Source: Lachnospiraceae bacterium
GTDB lineage: Bacteria > Bacillota > Clostridia > Lachnospirales > Lachnospiraceae
Reading direction: 5' to 3'
DNA length: 64,000 bases
Assembly (NCBI GenBank): GCA_015057555.1
Contig: SVEC01000001.1
Location: 279,090-343,089 of the forward strand
In this document: one piece after another, positions 18,533 through 27,652 of the stretch
Numbering within the stretch: position 1 is the first letter of the stretch
Layout of the letters: each line of letters opens with the position of its first letter
Program-made: the position numbers and the translations under genes
The notes under the pieces: generated by a model
Told to the model about the DNA's origin: nothing
What the model saw: the letters and a program-made list of their open reading frames with translations, nothing else
Database searches by the model: none

Positions 18533-19369
18533 ATGAATAAATTTCTCATACTTGCTAATACGGATAAGGATGTAAATCTTAGTCTTAGCAACAAGATAAG
18601 TGAATATTTATTAAATAAGGGAGCTAAAGCTACTATTGTTAGTGATGTGGATGACCACTATGAGGATCTTCGTGTCAAGGAGGAACTTATGAGGGGAGTT
18701 CAAGCAGCTATCGTATTAGGCGGCGATGGAACAATGCTTAGAGCTGCCCACAGTATAGGTACCTATGATGTGCCATACATAGGTATTAATCTTGGAACCC
18801 TAGGCTTTTTGGCTGAGATAGAGGAGTCTAATGTGTATGAGGCATTAGATAGGCTGTTAAAGGATGAGTTTATCATAGAAAAGCGTATGATGATTGAGGG
18901 AAGTGTTAAGGATAAGGTGTTTCATTCCTTAAATGATGTGGTTATAACCAGAGCAGGCTTCTCTCGTATAATAGGTCTTAAGGTATACGTAAATAATCAG
19001 CTTTTAGACACCTACGAAGCAGATGGTGTTATTGTAGCTACACCTACAGGCTCTACCGGGTATAATATGTCCGCAGGAGGACCTATAGTAAGTCCTAAGG
19101 CGAGTGCTATAGTTGTTACACCTATTTCTCCGCATTCACTTACATCAAAGAGTGTTGTATTTGACAGTACAGAGGAAATTCGTGTAGAGATTATGAAAAA
19201 GAGAAAAACACAGGAAACTGAGGCAATTGTTTCCTTTGATGGAAGTAATAGTATAGAGCTTGCAGCAGGAGATGTGGTAAATGTTAAGCTTTCAGCTAGA
19301 AGCATTAGCTTAATTAAAATGTATGATGTGAATTTTTACACCGTACTTAGAGATAAGATAGGAGGATAA
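18533..19369 (+). CDS. nadK: NAD kinase
   Basis: This 278-residue cytoplasmic enzyme phosphorylates NAD to NADP using ATP or polyphosphate. The signature LGGDGTMLRAAH and the NLGTLGFLAE loop are present, with the later GSTGYNMSAGGPIV motif of the C-terminal domain. Length is typical for Firmicutes NadK. It lies 17 bases after tlyA and four before argR, within the same operon. Confidence 0.96.
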   Translation: MNKFLILANTDKDVNLSLSNKISEYLLNKGAKATIVSDVDDHYEDLRVKEELMRGVQAAIVLGGDGTMLRAAHSIGTYDVPYIGINLGTLGFLAEIEESNVYEALDRLLKDEFIIEKRMMIEGSVKDKVFHSLNDVVITRAGFSRIIGLKVYVNNQLLDTYEADGVIVATPTGSTGYNMSAGGPIVSPKASAIVVTPISPHSLTSKSVVFDSTEEIRVEIMKKRKTQETEAIVSFDGSNSIELAAGDVVNVKLSARSISLIKMYDVNFYTVLRDKIGG

Positions 19370-19373
19370 GGCC

Positions 19374-19820
19374 TTGAAGAAGAGAAGACAGGAGGCTATT
19401 GTCAATTTAATAAATAATAATAGCATTGAGACTCAGGAGGAACTCTTAAGTCTTCTTATGAAGAGTGGTTTTAACACTACGCAGGCTACAGTTTCAAGAG
19501 ATATTAAGGAACTTAATGTTACAAAGATTACCTACGATGGAAATAAGCACAAGTACGTGGTGGGTAAGCTTGTGGACAACGCAGGAGCAAAATCTTATAA
19601 GCATCTTTTGGGTAATTGTATCATTTCCATAGATTATGCAGAAAATATAGTTGTGGTAAAGACTGTTGCAGGTATGGCAATGGCAGTGGCAGCAGCTATA
19701 GATAGTCTTTCAATAGATGATATAGTGGGAAGCATTGCAGGAGATGATACCATTTTTCTAGCTATAAGACGTAGCAATCTGGTGGATAAAGTAATTGGAG
19801 ATATTAAAAAATGTTGTTAA
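19374..19820 (+). CDS. argR: Arginine repressor ArgR/AhrC
   Basis: This 148-residue regulator has an N-terminal winged helix (KKRRQEAIVNLINNN and TTQATVSRDIKELNVTK) and a C-terminal arginine-binding oligomerisation domain with GSIAGDDTIFLAIR. With arginine bound it represses arginine synthesis genes. The argD gene at 47.3 kb is a possible target, though I did not find a clear ARG box. The TTG start at 19374 follows AGGAGGATAAGG. The last 10 bases overlap recN. Confidence 0.95.
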   Translation: MKKRRQEAIVNLINNNSIETQEELLSLLMKSGFNTTQATVSRDIKELNVTKITYDGNKHKYVVGKLVDNAGAKSYKHLLGNCIISIDYAENIVVVKTVAGMAMAVAAAIDSLSIDDIVGSIAGDDTIFLAIRRSNLVDKVIGDIKKCC

Positions 19821-21499
19821 ATATGCATATTAAAAATTTGGCTCTCATCAATGAAATTGATATTAATTTCAATGAGGGCTTAAATATACTTACAGGTGAG
19901 ACAGGCGCCGGCAAGTCAATAATTATCGGTTCTTTGGGCATTTGTTTGGGAGGAAAGTTCTCCAAGGAGTTGCTTAGAGATGATACTAAGGATGGACTTG
20001 TGGAGCTAATGTTTTCTGTGGACAGTCAGGAAATTAAGGATGAGCTTTGCGCTCTTGAGGTTTATCCTGATGAAGAGGATGTTATACTTGTTTCCAGAAG
20101 AATTAATAATGCCGGCAAGACTATCAATAGAATAAATGATAATACTGTTACTATAGGTAAGCTTAAGGATGTAGCCAGCGTGCTCATAGATTTACATGCT
20201 CAGCACGAGCAGCAAACTCTTCTTAAGGTGTCTAAGCATATGGATATACTGGATAGATTCGGTGGAGAAGAGCTGTCAAAGCTTAAAGCCCAGGTAGCAT
20301 TAACATATCAGCAGTATATGGAGATAAAGACAAGGCTTGAAGATGAGTCTATGGATGAGAATGAAAAAAATAAGCAGATTGATTACCTTCAGTATCAGAT
20401 TGATGAGATTGAGAAGGCTAATTTAAAGCAAGGTGAGGATCAGGAACTTGAGGTACTTTATAAAAAAATAGTCAACTCTAAGGAAATTCTTACTACTGCG
20501 GATGAGATTTATAGTTCAACCGGTTACGGTTCAAGAGATTCTGCAGCAGAACAAATTGGTCGTGCCCTAAATCAGATGAAGAGGGTTGCTGAACTTGATG
20601 AGGACTTCCAGTCATCATATGATACATTGGTTGATATAGACAGTATGTTAAATGATTTTAACAGAGAGTTGTCAGCCTATATGAAGGGTATGGAATTTGA
20701 TGATGAGGAGTTTAAGACTGTGGAGTCTAGACTTGACCTAATAAATTCCTTAAAGGCAAAATATGGCAGAGAAATTACAGACATTTTCAATGTCCTTAAA
20801 AATTATAGGACTGAATTAGAAAAGCTTGTAAGCTTTGATGAATATATTGCTAAGCTAAGAAATGAGCTGTTAAATGTGGAGCAGGAATTAAAGGCTAAGT
20901 GCAACAGACTCTCTGCTAAACGTAAGGAAGTTTCAGTTAATATGTGCAAGCAGATAAAGGATTCTTTATTTGAGCTTAACTTTATGTCTGTGGAGTTTGA
21001 GATGAGGTTCGAGGAGCTTGATAGATTTACTGCTTCAGGAACAGACAGTGCACAGTTTTACATATCAACAAATGTAGGTGAAGCTATAAGACCATTAAGT
21101 CAGGTGGCGTCTGGTGGAGAGCTTTCTAGGGTAATGCTAGCATTGAAATCTTGCATAGCTAATCTAGATGCTACACCAACCCTTGTATTTGACGAAATAG
21201 ATGTGGGAATAAGTGGTAGAACAGCTCAGGCTGTGGCACAGAAGATGAGTGTAATAGGAAGAAATCATCAGCTTATATGTATAACTCACCTTCCACAGAT
21301 AGCAGCTATGGCTGATACCCATTATGTAATTGAAAAAAATGTGGAAAATAATAAAACAATTACCAGCATTAAAGAACTGTCAAAGAAAGAGGAAATAAAC
21401 GAAATAGCCAGACTTTTAGGTGGAGCGGAGATAACTGAAGCAACCATTAAATCTGCAGAGGAGATGAAAGGATTGGCAGATAGAACAAAAATATACTAA
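19811..21499 (+). CDS. recN: DNA repair protein RecN
   Basis: This 562-residue SMC-like ATPase acts early in double-strand break repair. Walker A is GETGAGKS near residue 31, two coiled-coil segments occupy the middle, and the C-terminal lobe has the ABC signature QVASGGELSR and Walker B LVFDEIDVGISG. The ATG at 19811 lies inside the end of argR. An in-frame ATG four codons later is possible, but the longer form has the usual MLL-IKNLALI opening. It closes the long housekeeping operon and is followed by a terminator. Confidence 0.97.
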   Translation: MLLNMHIKNLALINEIDINFNEGLNILTGETGAGKSIIIGSLGICLGGKFSKELLRDDTKDGLVELMFSVDSQEIKDELCALEVYPDEEDVILVSRRINNAGKTINRINDNTVTIGKLKDVASVLIDLHAQHEQQTLLKVSKHMDILDRFGGEELSKLKAQVALTYQQYMEIKTRLEDESMDENEKNKQIDYLQYQIDEIEKANLKQGEDQELEVLYKKIVNSKEILTTADEIYSSTGYGSRDSAAEQIGRALNQMKRVAELDEDFQSSYDTLVDIDSMLNDFNRELSAYMKGMEFDDEEFKTVESRLDLINSLKAKYGREITDIFNVLKNYRTELEKLVSFDEYIAKLRNELLNVEQELKAKCNRLSAKRKEVSVNMCKQIKDSLFELNFMSVEFEMRFEELDRFTASGTDSAQFYISTNVGEAIRPLSQVASGGELSRVMLALKSCIANLDATPTLVFDEIDVGISGRTAQAVAQKMSVIGRNHQLICITHLPQIAAMADTHYVIEKNVENNKTITSIKELSKKEEINEIARLLGGAEITEATIKSAEEMKGLADRTKIY

Positions 21500-21526
21500 A
21501 TTATATTTCTCTAAAGTTAAGATAAT

Positions 21527-21565
21527 AAGAGTACATTCATTTTTATGAGTGTGCTCTTTTTTTAT
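21527..21565 (+). terminator. Rho-independent terminator after recN
   Basis: The arm 21527-21540 pairs with 21545-21558 (two G-U pairs) around a TTTT loop and runs into a T-rich tract. It separates the recN operon from spoIVB. Confidence 0.8.
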
Positions 21566-21587
21566 ACTTATAGAAGGGAGAACTAAT

Positions 21588-22685
21588 ATGAAAAATTATA
21601 GAAGATATTTATTTTTACTAGTGGCACTTGATATATGTCTTATATGTGCTGGACTTGTAAAGTATAATGATGCGTATGTGGAGGCCTCAGAGATAAAATA
21701 CACAGTTCCTGCAAGCGATATTAATGAGGAAGATATATGGGTTGTTCCTTCTGGGGAGCCCATAGGTATATATGTAAAATCTGAGGGTGTTATGGTTATA
21801 GGTATGGGTGAGGTTACAGGAGAAGATGGAGATAAGCATTCTCCTTGTGAGGGACTTCTTTCAGCAGGAGATTACATCTTATCAATAGAAGGAGAAATGA
21901 TAGATGATAAGGTGGAACTGTCAGATATGGTCAATGCTTGCATGGGGGATGCCATAGATATGACTGTTCAAAAGAAGGTTAGTAATGATTCTGGTGATAT
22001 AAAGATAGAAACTCTTTCGGTTACCCCGGTCAAGAACCAGCAGGGAGATTATATGCTGGGACTTTGGGTTAAGGATGACATATCGGGTATAGGTACTCTC
22101 ACATATTACAATGAGGCAACCTTCGGAGCTTTAGGTCACAGTATAAATGATAACGATACAGGAGAAGTTTTCGAGATATCAGATGGAGCAATATATAAAA
22201 CCAATTTAATCAATATTGTAAAGTCAAATAGAAAGCTACCAGGTCGTTTAGAAGGTATGATTGATTATTCCTCCTATAATATGTTAGGTAGAGTTCAGTC
22301 AAATTCTTGCTATGGAATTAGTGGTTATGTCACAAATGTAGGACGACAGCAGCTTAGCTATCAGGAGTATATGCCAGTTGCCCATAGAGAAGAGGTGAAG
22401 GTAGGGGAAGCTTATTTATTATCTGCTATTTCAGGTGAGCCTATGTATTATTCTGTAGAAATTACTGATATAATGCATCATCAGGCAGAAGCTAATAAGG
22501 AGCTTCAGATAAGGATTACGGACTCCAGACTTATTGACCTTACCAGCGGAATAGTTCAGGGTATGAGCGGAACACCTATAATTCAGAATGGCAAGCTTGT
22601 TGGAGCAGTTACTCATGTGTTGGTGAATGACCCCACAAAAGGGTATGGGATCTTTATCCAAAATATGTTAAGTAATGGAAGTTAA
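21588..22685 (+). CDS. spoIVB: SpoIVB serine peptidase (stage IV sporulation protein B)
   Basis: This 365-residue protein is the forespore signalling protease that triggers pro-sigma-K processing. The N-terminus has a membrane or signal segment (about residues 7-24) and a PDZ domain follows (about residues 55-140, with CEGLLSAGDYILSIEGEMI). The S55 peptidase domain contains FGALGHSIND and the catalytic Ser327 in GMSGTP. I chose ATG 21588 behind GAAGGGAG, because an upstream in-frame GTG lies in the recN terminator. In most clostridia spo0A follows directly. Here it is about 4 kb away. Confidence 0.95.
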   Translation: MKNYRRYLFLLVALDICLICAGLVKYNDAYVEASEIKYTVPASDINEEDIWVVPSGEPIGIYVKSEGVMVIGMGEVTGEDGDKHSPCEGLLSAGDYILSIEGEMIDDKVELSDMVNACMGDAIDMTVQKKVSNDSGDIKIETLSVTPVKNQQGDYMLGLWVKDDISGIGTLTYYNEATFGALGHSINDNDTGEVFEISDGAIYKTNLINIVKSNRKLPGRLEGMIDYSSYNMLGRVQSNSCYGISGYVTNVGRQQLSYQEYMPVAHREEVKVGEAYLLSAISGEPMYYSVEITDIMHHQAEANKELQIRITDSRLIDLTSGIVQGMSGTPIIQNGKLVGAVTHVLVNDPTKGYGIFIQNMLSNGS

Positions 22686-22788
22686 CTTAAGATAGGGAAG
22701 ATTAAAAATAATCCCAAATATGATATTAAAGTATTGCGAAAAGTGTAAAAAGATATAAAATTATAAATAGAATAGAAAAAATTTTCTT

Positions 22789-22837
22789 ATTACGTAGGGT
22801 AAGGTATTGCTTGTTACCCTACGTAATGTGCTATATA
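22789..22837 (+). promoter_or_regulatory. MerR-type operator and 19-bp-spacer promoter
   Basis: A 14-bp perfect inverted repeat joins 22789-22802 to 22814-22827 across 11 bases. The right arm lies inside a promoter with TTGCTT (22807-22812) and TATATA (22832-22837) separated by 19 bases, the long spacer characteristic of MerR-activated promoters. Each arm is itself of the form TTAC-N5-GTAA. The downstream gene encodes a MerR-family protein, so autoregulation of this unit is a strong inference. Confidence 0.65.
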
Positions 22838-22857
22838 TGCCATTAGGAGGTGCAAAA

Positions 22858-23577
22858 ATGTCATTATACACTACAGGAGAAGCAGCTAAAATATGTAATG
22901 TTACTGTTCGTACCATTCAATACTATGACAAGGAAGGAATAATACATCCTAGTGAAATCTCAGTTGGTGGAAGAAGGCTATACTCAGAGGAGGATATAAA
23001 TAATCTTAAAAAGGTTTGTATGATAAAATCCCTGGGAGTGTCTTTGGCAGGCATCAAGGAGATTATGAAGGATGAGGAGGGTGAGAAGGTTATACAGGTA
23101 TTTCTAGAGGAACAGGAAAAGGAAATCGCTGAAAATATTGATAATCTCACCGAACAGGTCAAACGTATTCGAGTGGTTAGGGACAGCATAAAGGAAAGTG
23201 GCTTTCTGCCTGTAAATTCAAACGAAGACATTGAAGAACTAATGGAAGAAAAGAAGAATATAAAAAAGCTTAGGCTATTCTTACTTGCTGTGGGAATACC
23301 AGTTTCTATTATGGAGTGGACTGGAATTATATACTGGATTATGTCAGGAAATCCCAAACTTTTTCTTGTGTTCTTACCTATTATCATAATATTAAGTGTT
23401 TTTGTATTTGTTATCTATTACGGAAGAACAAAATTTTTATGTCCACATTGTCATACTTTGTTTAAGCCAAGGGTTGTAGAGTATATTTTTGCTAATCACA
23501 CTCTAAAGCTTAGGAAGCTTACATGCACCTCTTGTGGTCACAAGGGAATGTGCATAGAAAAGTACAGTATAGATTAA
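22858..23577 (+). CDS. MerR-family regulator with membrane and zinc-ribbon C-terminus
   Basis: This 239-residue protein starts with a MerR winged helix (YTTGEAAKICNVTVRTIQYYDKEG) and a coiled-coil (about residues 75-120). Two membrane helices follow (about residues 140-185), then a C-terminal segment with two Cys pairs (CPHCHTLF and CTSCGHKG) that looks like a zinc ribbon. I chose ATG 22858 because AGGAGGTG at 22845-22852 precedes it. An upstream in-frame start would run through the operator. A membrane-anchored MerR regulator next to an ABC exporter suggests direct sensing of a membrane-active compound. The ligand is unknown. Confidence 0.85.
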   Translation: MSLYTTGEAAKICNVTVRTIQYYDKEGIIHPSEISVGGRRLYSEEDINNLKKVCMIKSLGVSLAGIKEIMKDEEGEKVIQVFLEEQEKEIAENIDNLTEQVKRIRVVRDSIKESGFLPVNSNEDIEELMEEKKNIKKLRLFLLAVGIPVSIMEWTGIIYWIMSGNPKLFLVFLPIIIILSVFVFVIYYGRTKFLCPHCHTLFKPRVVEYIFANHTLKLRKLTCTSCGHKGMCIEKYSID

Positions 23578-23589
23578 GGAGAAATAATT

Positions 23590-23814
23590 ATGTTATTAGA
23601 AGGAATGAAATTAGAACAACTGAAGGAGTATTTTCCGTTTTTAGTACCACTTATTATATTAGAATTTGTATTACTGTTTTTTACTATAAGACATATATTA
23701 ACACACAGCACCTATAAACGTGGAAATAGAACTATATGGATGATAGTTGCCATAGTTGGTATGAATATGATTGGGCCAATTCTATATTTTACGCTTGGAA
23801 AAGAGGATGAATAA
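23590..23814 (+). CDS. Small membrane protein with PLDc_N domain
   Basis: This 74-residue protein has two membrane helices and the motif NRTIWMIVAIVGMNMIGPILYF, typical of the PLDc_N domain (the N-terminal membrane part of cardiolipin synthases). No phospholipase D catalytic part follows. Stand-alone PLDc_N proteins are common beside bacitracin-type ABC exporters. AAGGAG lies before the ATG. It ends directly against the ATPase gene, so the four genes from the MerR regulator onward form one operon. Confidence 0.8.
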   Translation: MLLEGMKLEQLKEYFPFLVPLIILEFVLLFFTIRHILTHSTYKRGNRTIWMIVAIVGMNMIGPILYFTLGKEDE

Positions 23815-24645
23815 ATGGATAATATACTTTCTATAAAAGGGGTGTCTAAAAGCTTTGGCAGTAAGAAAATACTCGATGAATTAAGCTTTGACGTGCCTAG
23901 AAATTCTATATATGGTTTTGTGGGTAAAAATGGTGCTGGTAAAACCACAACCATGAAGCTTATCTTAGGTATGTACCAGGCTGATGGTGGAGAAATATAT
24001 GTTAACGGGGAAAAGGTTACCTACGGTGCCAATAAAACTAACAAATATATAGGATATCTTCCAGATGTGCCGGAGTATTATGGATATATGAAACCAAAGG
24101 AATATCTAAGACTTTGTGCAGATATAACTGGTATGCCAAAGGAAACCATGGAAGAGGAAATTGATAGAATGCTTGAGATGGTTGGCCTTAGCAAAGATAA
24201 CAAGAGAATCGCGGGCTTTTCTAGAGGTATGAAGCAAAGACTTGGCATAGCCCAGGCACTGCTTTCAAAACCACAGCTACTTATATGTGACGAGCCAACC
24301 AGTGCCCTTGACCCTGTGGGACGAAAGGAGATACTAGATATTCTAAAATCTGTAAGCCAGGAAACTACAGTCATATTTTCAACTCACATATTGTCTGACG
24401 TGGAGCGTATATGTGACCATGTGGGAATCTTAAATGATGGTAAATTAGCTTGGCAGGGGGATAGAGATAGTCTTAAAGCCATGAGCAAGAATACTGGCTT
24501 CGAGGTGGAATTTGAGTCAGTAGAAGAACTGAAAAAAGCTATAAAGCTTTTAGAGGAGAATAATATTGGAATTAAGAGCCTAGATATGAAAGATTCTAAC
24601 CTGGAAGATTTGTTTATGGAGGTGATGAACCATGAGACAGTTTAA
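23815..24645 (+). CDS. ABC transporter ATP-binding protein
   Basis: This 276-residue ATPase has Walker A GKNGAGKTT (about residue 38), the signature FSRGMKQRLGIAQ, Walker B LLICDEPTSALDP and the switch His in FSTHILSD. The C-terminal extension resembles drug and peptide exporters of the BcrA/CcmA type. The start follows the PLDc_N stop with no gap, and the end overlaps the permease by 14 bases, so subunits are probably made by coupled translation. The substrate is unknown, but context favours an antimicrobial peptide or toxic lipid-active compound. Confidence 0.9.
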   Translation: MDNILSIKGVSKSFGSKKILDELSFDVPRNSIYGFVGKNGAGKTTTMKLILGMYQADGGEIYVNGEKVTYGANKTNKYIGYLPDVPEYYGYMKPKEYLRLCADITGMPKETMEEEIDRMLEMVGLSKDNKRIAGFSRGMKQRLGIAQALLSKPQLLICDEPTSALDPVGRKEILDILKSVSQETTVIFSTHILSDVERICDHVGILNDGKLAWQGDRDSLKAMSKNTGFEVEFESVEELKKAIKLLEENNIGIKSLDMKDSNLEDLFMEVMNHETV

Positions 24646-25405
24646 TGCCTTTATAAAGAAAGAATGGATGGAACAAAGCAGAACCAATAAATTGCTTATA
24701 TTAGGAATAGTATCAGTGGTATTTGGCATTATGAGCCCTGCTGTGGCAAAGCTTACTCCTGTTATATTTGAAGCAATGTCACAAAGCTTATCGGATCAGG
24801 GAATATCCTCCATACAGCTTGGTGAGGTTACTGCAATTACCTCATGGCAGCAGTTTTACAAGAACATATCGACACTAATGATAGTATTTGTTGTTATGGC
24901 TTCGGGAAACATAACTAATGAGTACCAGAAGGGGACCTTAGTAAATATAGTTACAAAGGGTATGCCTCGTCATAAAATACTTATCTCGAAGCTTTTTGTT
25001 CAGGTGGTTATATGGACGTTAAGTTATTTTATAACCTTTTTTACTACCTACATTTACACAATATACTACTGGGATAACAGTGTGGTAAAGTACTGCTTTT
25101 TGGCTGCTTTACTACCATATCTATTTGGCTTATGGCTTATAGCTTTTATATTCCTAGCCTCAACCATATCAAATAATAATATCTCAGTTTTACTATTTGT
25201 AGGAGGAGCAGTAGCACTTTGTTATCTGTTGGGAATAGCTCCAGACTTAAAAGAGTACTTGCCTACCACATTGCTTAGTGCAGGAAACTTGCTTACAGGA
25301 GCTAGTTTGCCAGAAGACTTTGTTAAGGCTACCGTGGTTACAGCTTTCACAGGTATGGTTGCTATATTAGTGTCCATTTCCACATTTAACAAGAAGAAGC
25401 TATAG
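24632..25405 (+). CDS. ABC-2-type transporter permease
   Basis: This 257-residue membrane protein has six predicted helices: one near residues 22-40, a second near 84-98, and four in the C-terminal half. An EWMEQSRTNK segment lies before the first helix and EYQKGTLVNIVTKGMPR after the second, both typical of ABC-2 permeases. It should pair with the preceding ATPase as an exporter. A bidirectional terminator follows. Confidence 0.88.
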   Translation: MRQFNAFIKKEWMEQSRTNKLLILGIVSVVFGIMSPAVAKLTPVIFEAMSQSLSDQGISSIQLGEVTAITSWQQFYKNISTLMIVFVVMASGNITNEYQKGTLVNIVTKGMPRHKILISKLFVQVVIWTLSYFITFFTTYIYTIYYWDNSVVKYCFLAALLPYLFGLWLIAFIFLASTISNNNISVLLFVGGAVALCYLLGIAPDLKEYLPTTLLSAGNLLTGASLPEDFVKATVVTAFTGMVAILVSISTFNKKKL

Positions 25406-25424
25406 ATTATATGAGTAATAAAGA

Positions 25425-25458
25425 ATAAAACCCAGTACATGTACTGGGTTTTATCTTT
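25425..25458. terminator. Bidirectional terminator between the ABC operon and the dehydrogenase
   Basis: Positions 25425-25454 form a perfect 30-base palindrome with an A-rich run on one side and a T-rich run on the other, so it can stop transcription from both converging genes. Confidence 0.85.
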
Positions 25459-25470
25459 ATAAAATATGAT

Positions 25471-26400
25471 TTATAGGAAATCCTTGATTTGACTATGGAT
25501 GATATTCATAAGGTTGGTACGAGCTTCGACACTGGCCCATCCTATATGCGGAGTGATGAGAATCTTTGACTTGTCCTGTACATTTAAGAGAGGACAAGCT
25601 GGGCTCATTGGCTCAACTGCAATAACATCAAGTCCTGCGGCAGCAATAACATTATTGTTCAGTGCATTGGTTAAAGCCACTTCATCTACTATAGGTCCAC
25701 GTCCTAAGTTAAGAAATATGGCATTTGGTTTCATCTTAGAAAATGCCACCTCATTCATAAGTCCTTCTGTATACTCATTTAGAGGTGCGTGGACGGAAAC
25801 TATGTCAGAAGTTGTAAGAAGAGTATCAAGATTCACTTGGTTGTAGCCTTTCTGTGCTGGTGCGCCAGAGGCAGAATAGTATATTACCTTGGCACCAAAG
25901 ACCTTAGCTATGTCGGCTACACGTCGACCAATGGCGCCAAGACCTATAATTCCCCAGGTTTTTCCTGAAATCTGGGGAAAAACCTTGTCGAAGTGGGTGA
26001 ACATGGTGTCGTTAATATATTTTCCGTCTTTTACATAGCTATCGTAGTAGGCCATATGCTCAAGAAGATAAAAAAGCATAGAAAATGTATGCTGAGCTAC
26101 GGATTCTGTGGAATAACCAGCCACATTGCGCCATGCTATACCACGCTTATCTAGGTATTCTTTGTCTAAATTATTGGTGCCAGTAGCAGTTACACATACC
26201 AGTTTAAGATTTTTTGCAGAACCGATTGTGGATTCATTAATGGGGATTTTGTTGATAACTAAAATATCAGCGTCAGCCACTCTGTCTGGAACCTCCTCAA
26301 CTGAAGAAAAATTATATTCCACAACCTCTCCAAAATCCTTAAAAATAGACAGATCTATATCATCACCTATTGTTTTTCTATCTAAAAATACCAGCTTCAT
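25471..26400 (-). CDS. D-isomer-specific 2-hydroxyacid dehydrogenase
   Basis: This 309-residue cytoplasmic NAD(H)-dependent oxidoreductase reduces 2-keto acids to D-2-hydroxy acids. The NAD motif GLGAIGRR lies near residue 154. The catalytic Arg is in NLGRGPIVDE, Glu in DVIAVEP and His in ITPHIGW. Length and motifs resemble hydroxypyruvate/glycerate dehydrogenases (HprA-like), but substrate cannot be fixed from sequence. GGAGATAAATT precedes the ATG on the minus strand. It is divergent from the first spo0A-like gene across 355 bases. Confidence 0.9.
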   Translation of the reverse strand: MKLVFLDRKTIGDDIDLSIFKDFGEVVEYNFSSVEEVPDRVADADILVINKIPINESTIGSAKNLKLVCVTATGTNNLDKEYLDKRGIAWRNVAGYSTESVAQHTFSMLFYLLEHMAYYDSYVKDGKYINDTMFTHFDKVFPQISGKTWGIIGLGAIGRRVADIAKVFGAKVIYYSASGAPAQKGYNQVNLDTLLTTSDIVSVHAPLNEYTEGLMNEVAFSKMKPNAIFLNLGRGPIVDEVALTNALNNNVIAAAGLDVIAVEPMSPACPLLNVQDKSKILITPHIGWASVEARTNLMNIIHSQIKDFL

Positions 26401-26755
26401 AATTTATCTCCTTTATTCAATATAATTTAAAATAATATGTTGATTACTCTGTTGATTAGACTGTTGATAATTATAAATTCGTCAAAATATTCATTCTCGT
26501 ATATTATACATTAGAACCTAAATGATGACAATAAATACCTATAAAATCCCTAATATGCCACAATGGGATGTAAATAGCTATGCATTATTTAGTCGAGTAA
26601 ATTTGCAAATTATGCCGTCATATTTTAGGTGTCGCAACTTGCGTTTTGTTACATATTGCCCTAGATGTAATACCAACATATAATGACGTAGATGTTAGAA
26701 AAGTATCAGCATTTTAAATTAAATAGATAAAATGCAAAAATAAGGAGGAAGAAAT
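26401..26755. other. Divergent intergenic region upstream of the Spo0A pair
   Basis: These 355 bases hold no convincing gene. They contain three phased TGTTGATTA-like repeats at 26439-26470. They also contain two sites one base from the 0A-box core TGTCGAA: its complement as TTCGTCA at 26478-26484, and TGTCGCA at 26630-26636. A short dyad CGCAA-C-TTGCG lies at 26633-26643. No clear sigma-H or sigma-A promoter stands out. The length suggests heavy regulation of the downstream gene. Confidence 0.5.
26439..26470 (+). repeat. Three helically phased TGTTGATTA repeats
   Basis: TGTTGATTA occurs at 26439-26447 and 26450-26458, and TGTTGATAA at 26462-26470, with start-to-start spacings of 11 and 12 bases, about one helical turn. 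This layout suits cooperative binding of a regulator on one face of the DNA. They lie 40-70 bases upstream of the divergent dehydrogenase start. Confidence 0.55.
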
Positions 26756-27550
26756 ATGAGAACGAGGGTATTGGTAATTAAGCATGATACCAAGGGCAGA
26801 GATGAATTGAAAAAGGAGCTTATGGGGAAAGCAGATATTGAGGTTTGTAAATGGATTAGTGACGGAGCAGATGGGGTAACTGCAATTAAAAGATTTAATC
26901 CAGATGTTGTATTATTGGATTTATTATTACCTAATGTGGATGGTCTTGCAATATTAGAGGAGATAAATGCTTTGGGCCCTAAAGGTTTTAGATTTTTGAT
27001 AACAGCAAACGATAGTCAAATCAAATTTATAGAAGCTTCATATAAAAATAGGTTGGAAAATATACTTGCTGTATTAGTTGAGGAGGGTAACGAAGCCTTT
27101 AATATATATGATGAGATAGGTAGAGTTAAGAACCTAAAAACTAAGGATATTTTACATATAAGAAAAGACGATGAGGGAAGTCTAAGAGAGAGTCAGTTAG
27201 AAATGACAGTAACTGAAATTATTCATGAAATAGGAGTTCCGGCACACATAAAGGGATATCAATATCTTAGAAGCTCTATATTGCTTGCCGTAAGTGATAT
27301 GGATATATTAAATTCAATTACTAAGCAGCTGTATCCTTCTATTGCAAAGAAGTATGATACAACCTCTAGTAGGGTGGAAAGAGCCATAAGACATGCTATT
27401 GAGGTTGCATGGGAGAGAGGGAAAACAGATACAATAGACGAGCTGTTTGGTTATACTCTTAACAAGGGTAGACAGAAGCCAACTAATTCAGAGTTTATTG
27501 CTCTTATAGCAGATAAAATAAGATTAGATTGCAAGATGAAAAGTGCATAA
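26756..27550 (+). CDS. Spo0A paralogue with degenerate receiver domain
   Basis: This 264-residue protein has the two-domain Spo0A layout. The receiver keeps the phospho-acceptor position Asp55 (VVLLDLLLP) and Thr83, but the acidic pair is replaced by Lys9-His10 and the conserved Lys is Val or Glu near residue 108, so normal phosphorylation is doubtful. The C-terminal effector domain is highly conserved, including [19 protein letters not shown] and the recognition helix [16 protein letters not shown]. It probably still binds 0A-box-like DNA, either without phosphate or as a partner of the next gene product. AAGGAGGAAG precedes the ATG. Confidence 0.88.
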   Translation: MRTRVLVIKHDTKGRDELKKELMGKADIEVCKWISDGADGVTAIKRFNPDVVLLDLLLPNVDGLAILEEINALGPKGFRFLITANDSQIKFIEASYKNRLENILAVLVEEGNEAFNIYDEIGRVKNLKTKDILHIRKDDEGSLRESQLEMTVTEIIHEIGVPAHIKGYQYLRSSILLAVSDMDILNSITKQLYPSIAKKYDTTSSRVERAIRHAIEVAWERGKTDTIDELFGYTLNKGRQKPTNSEFIALIADKIRLDCKMKSA

Positions 27551-27652
27551 AGAACAGAAATTATTTATATATTTCAAAATATGACAGATTAAAATAATTA
27601 AATATGGTAATTTATTATAAATCTAAGATAAGTAATAAAGTAAGGAGTTAAT

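Noticed and set aside
22923..23387. 154-codon minus-strand frame inside the MerR gene
   Set aside because: It is rich in Ser/Phe/Ile, as expected for an antisense shadow, and lies wholly within a clear MerR-family gene.
26401..26755. A c-di-GMP or other riboswitch in the long gap before the Spo0A pair
   Set aside because: No conserved core of a known riboswitch is present, and only short dyads are seen.
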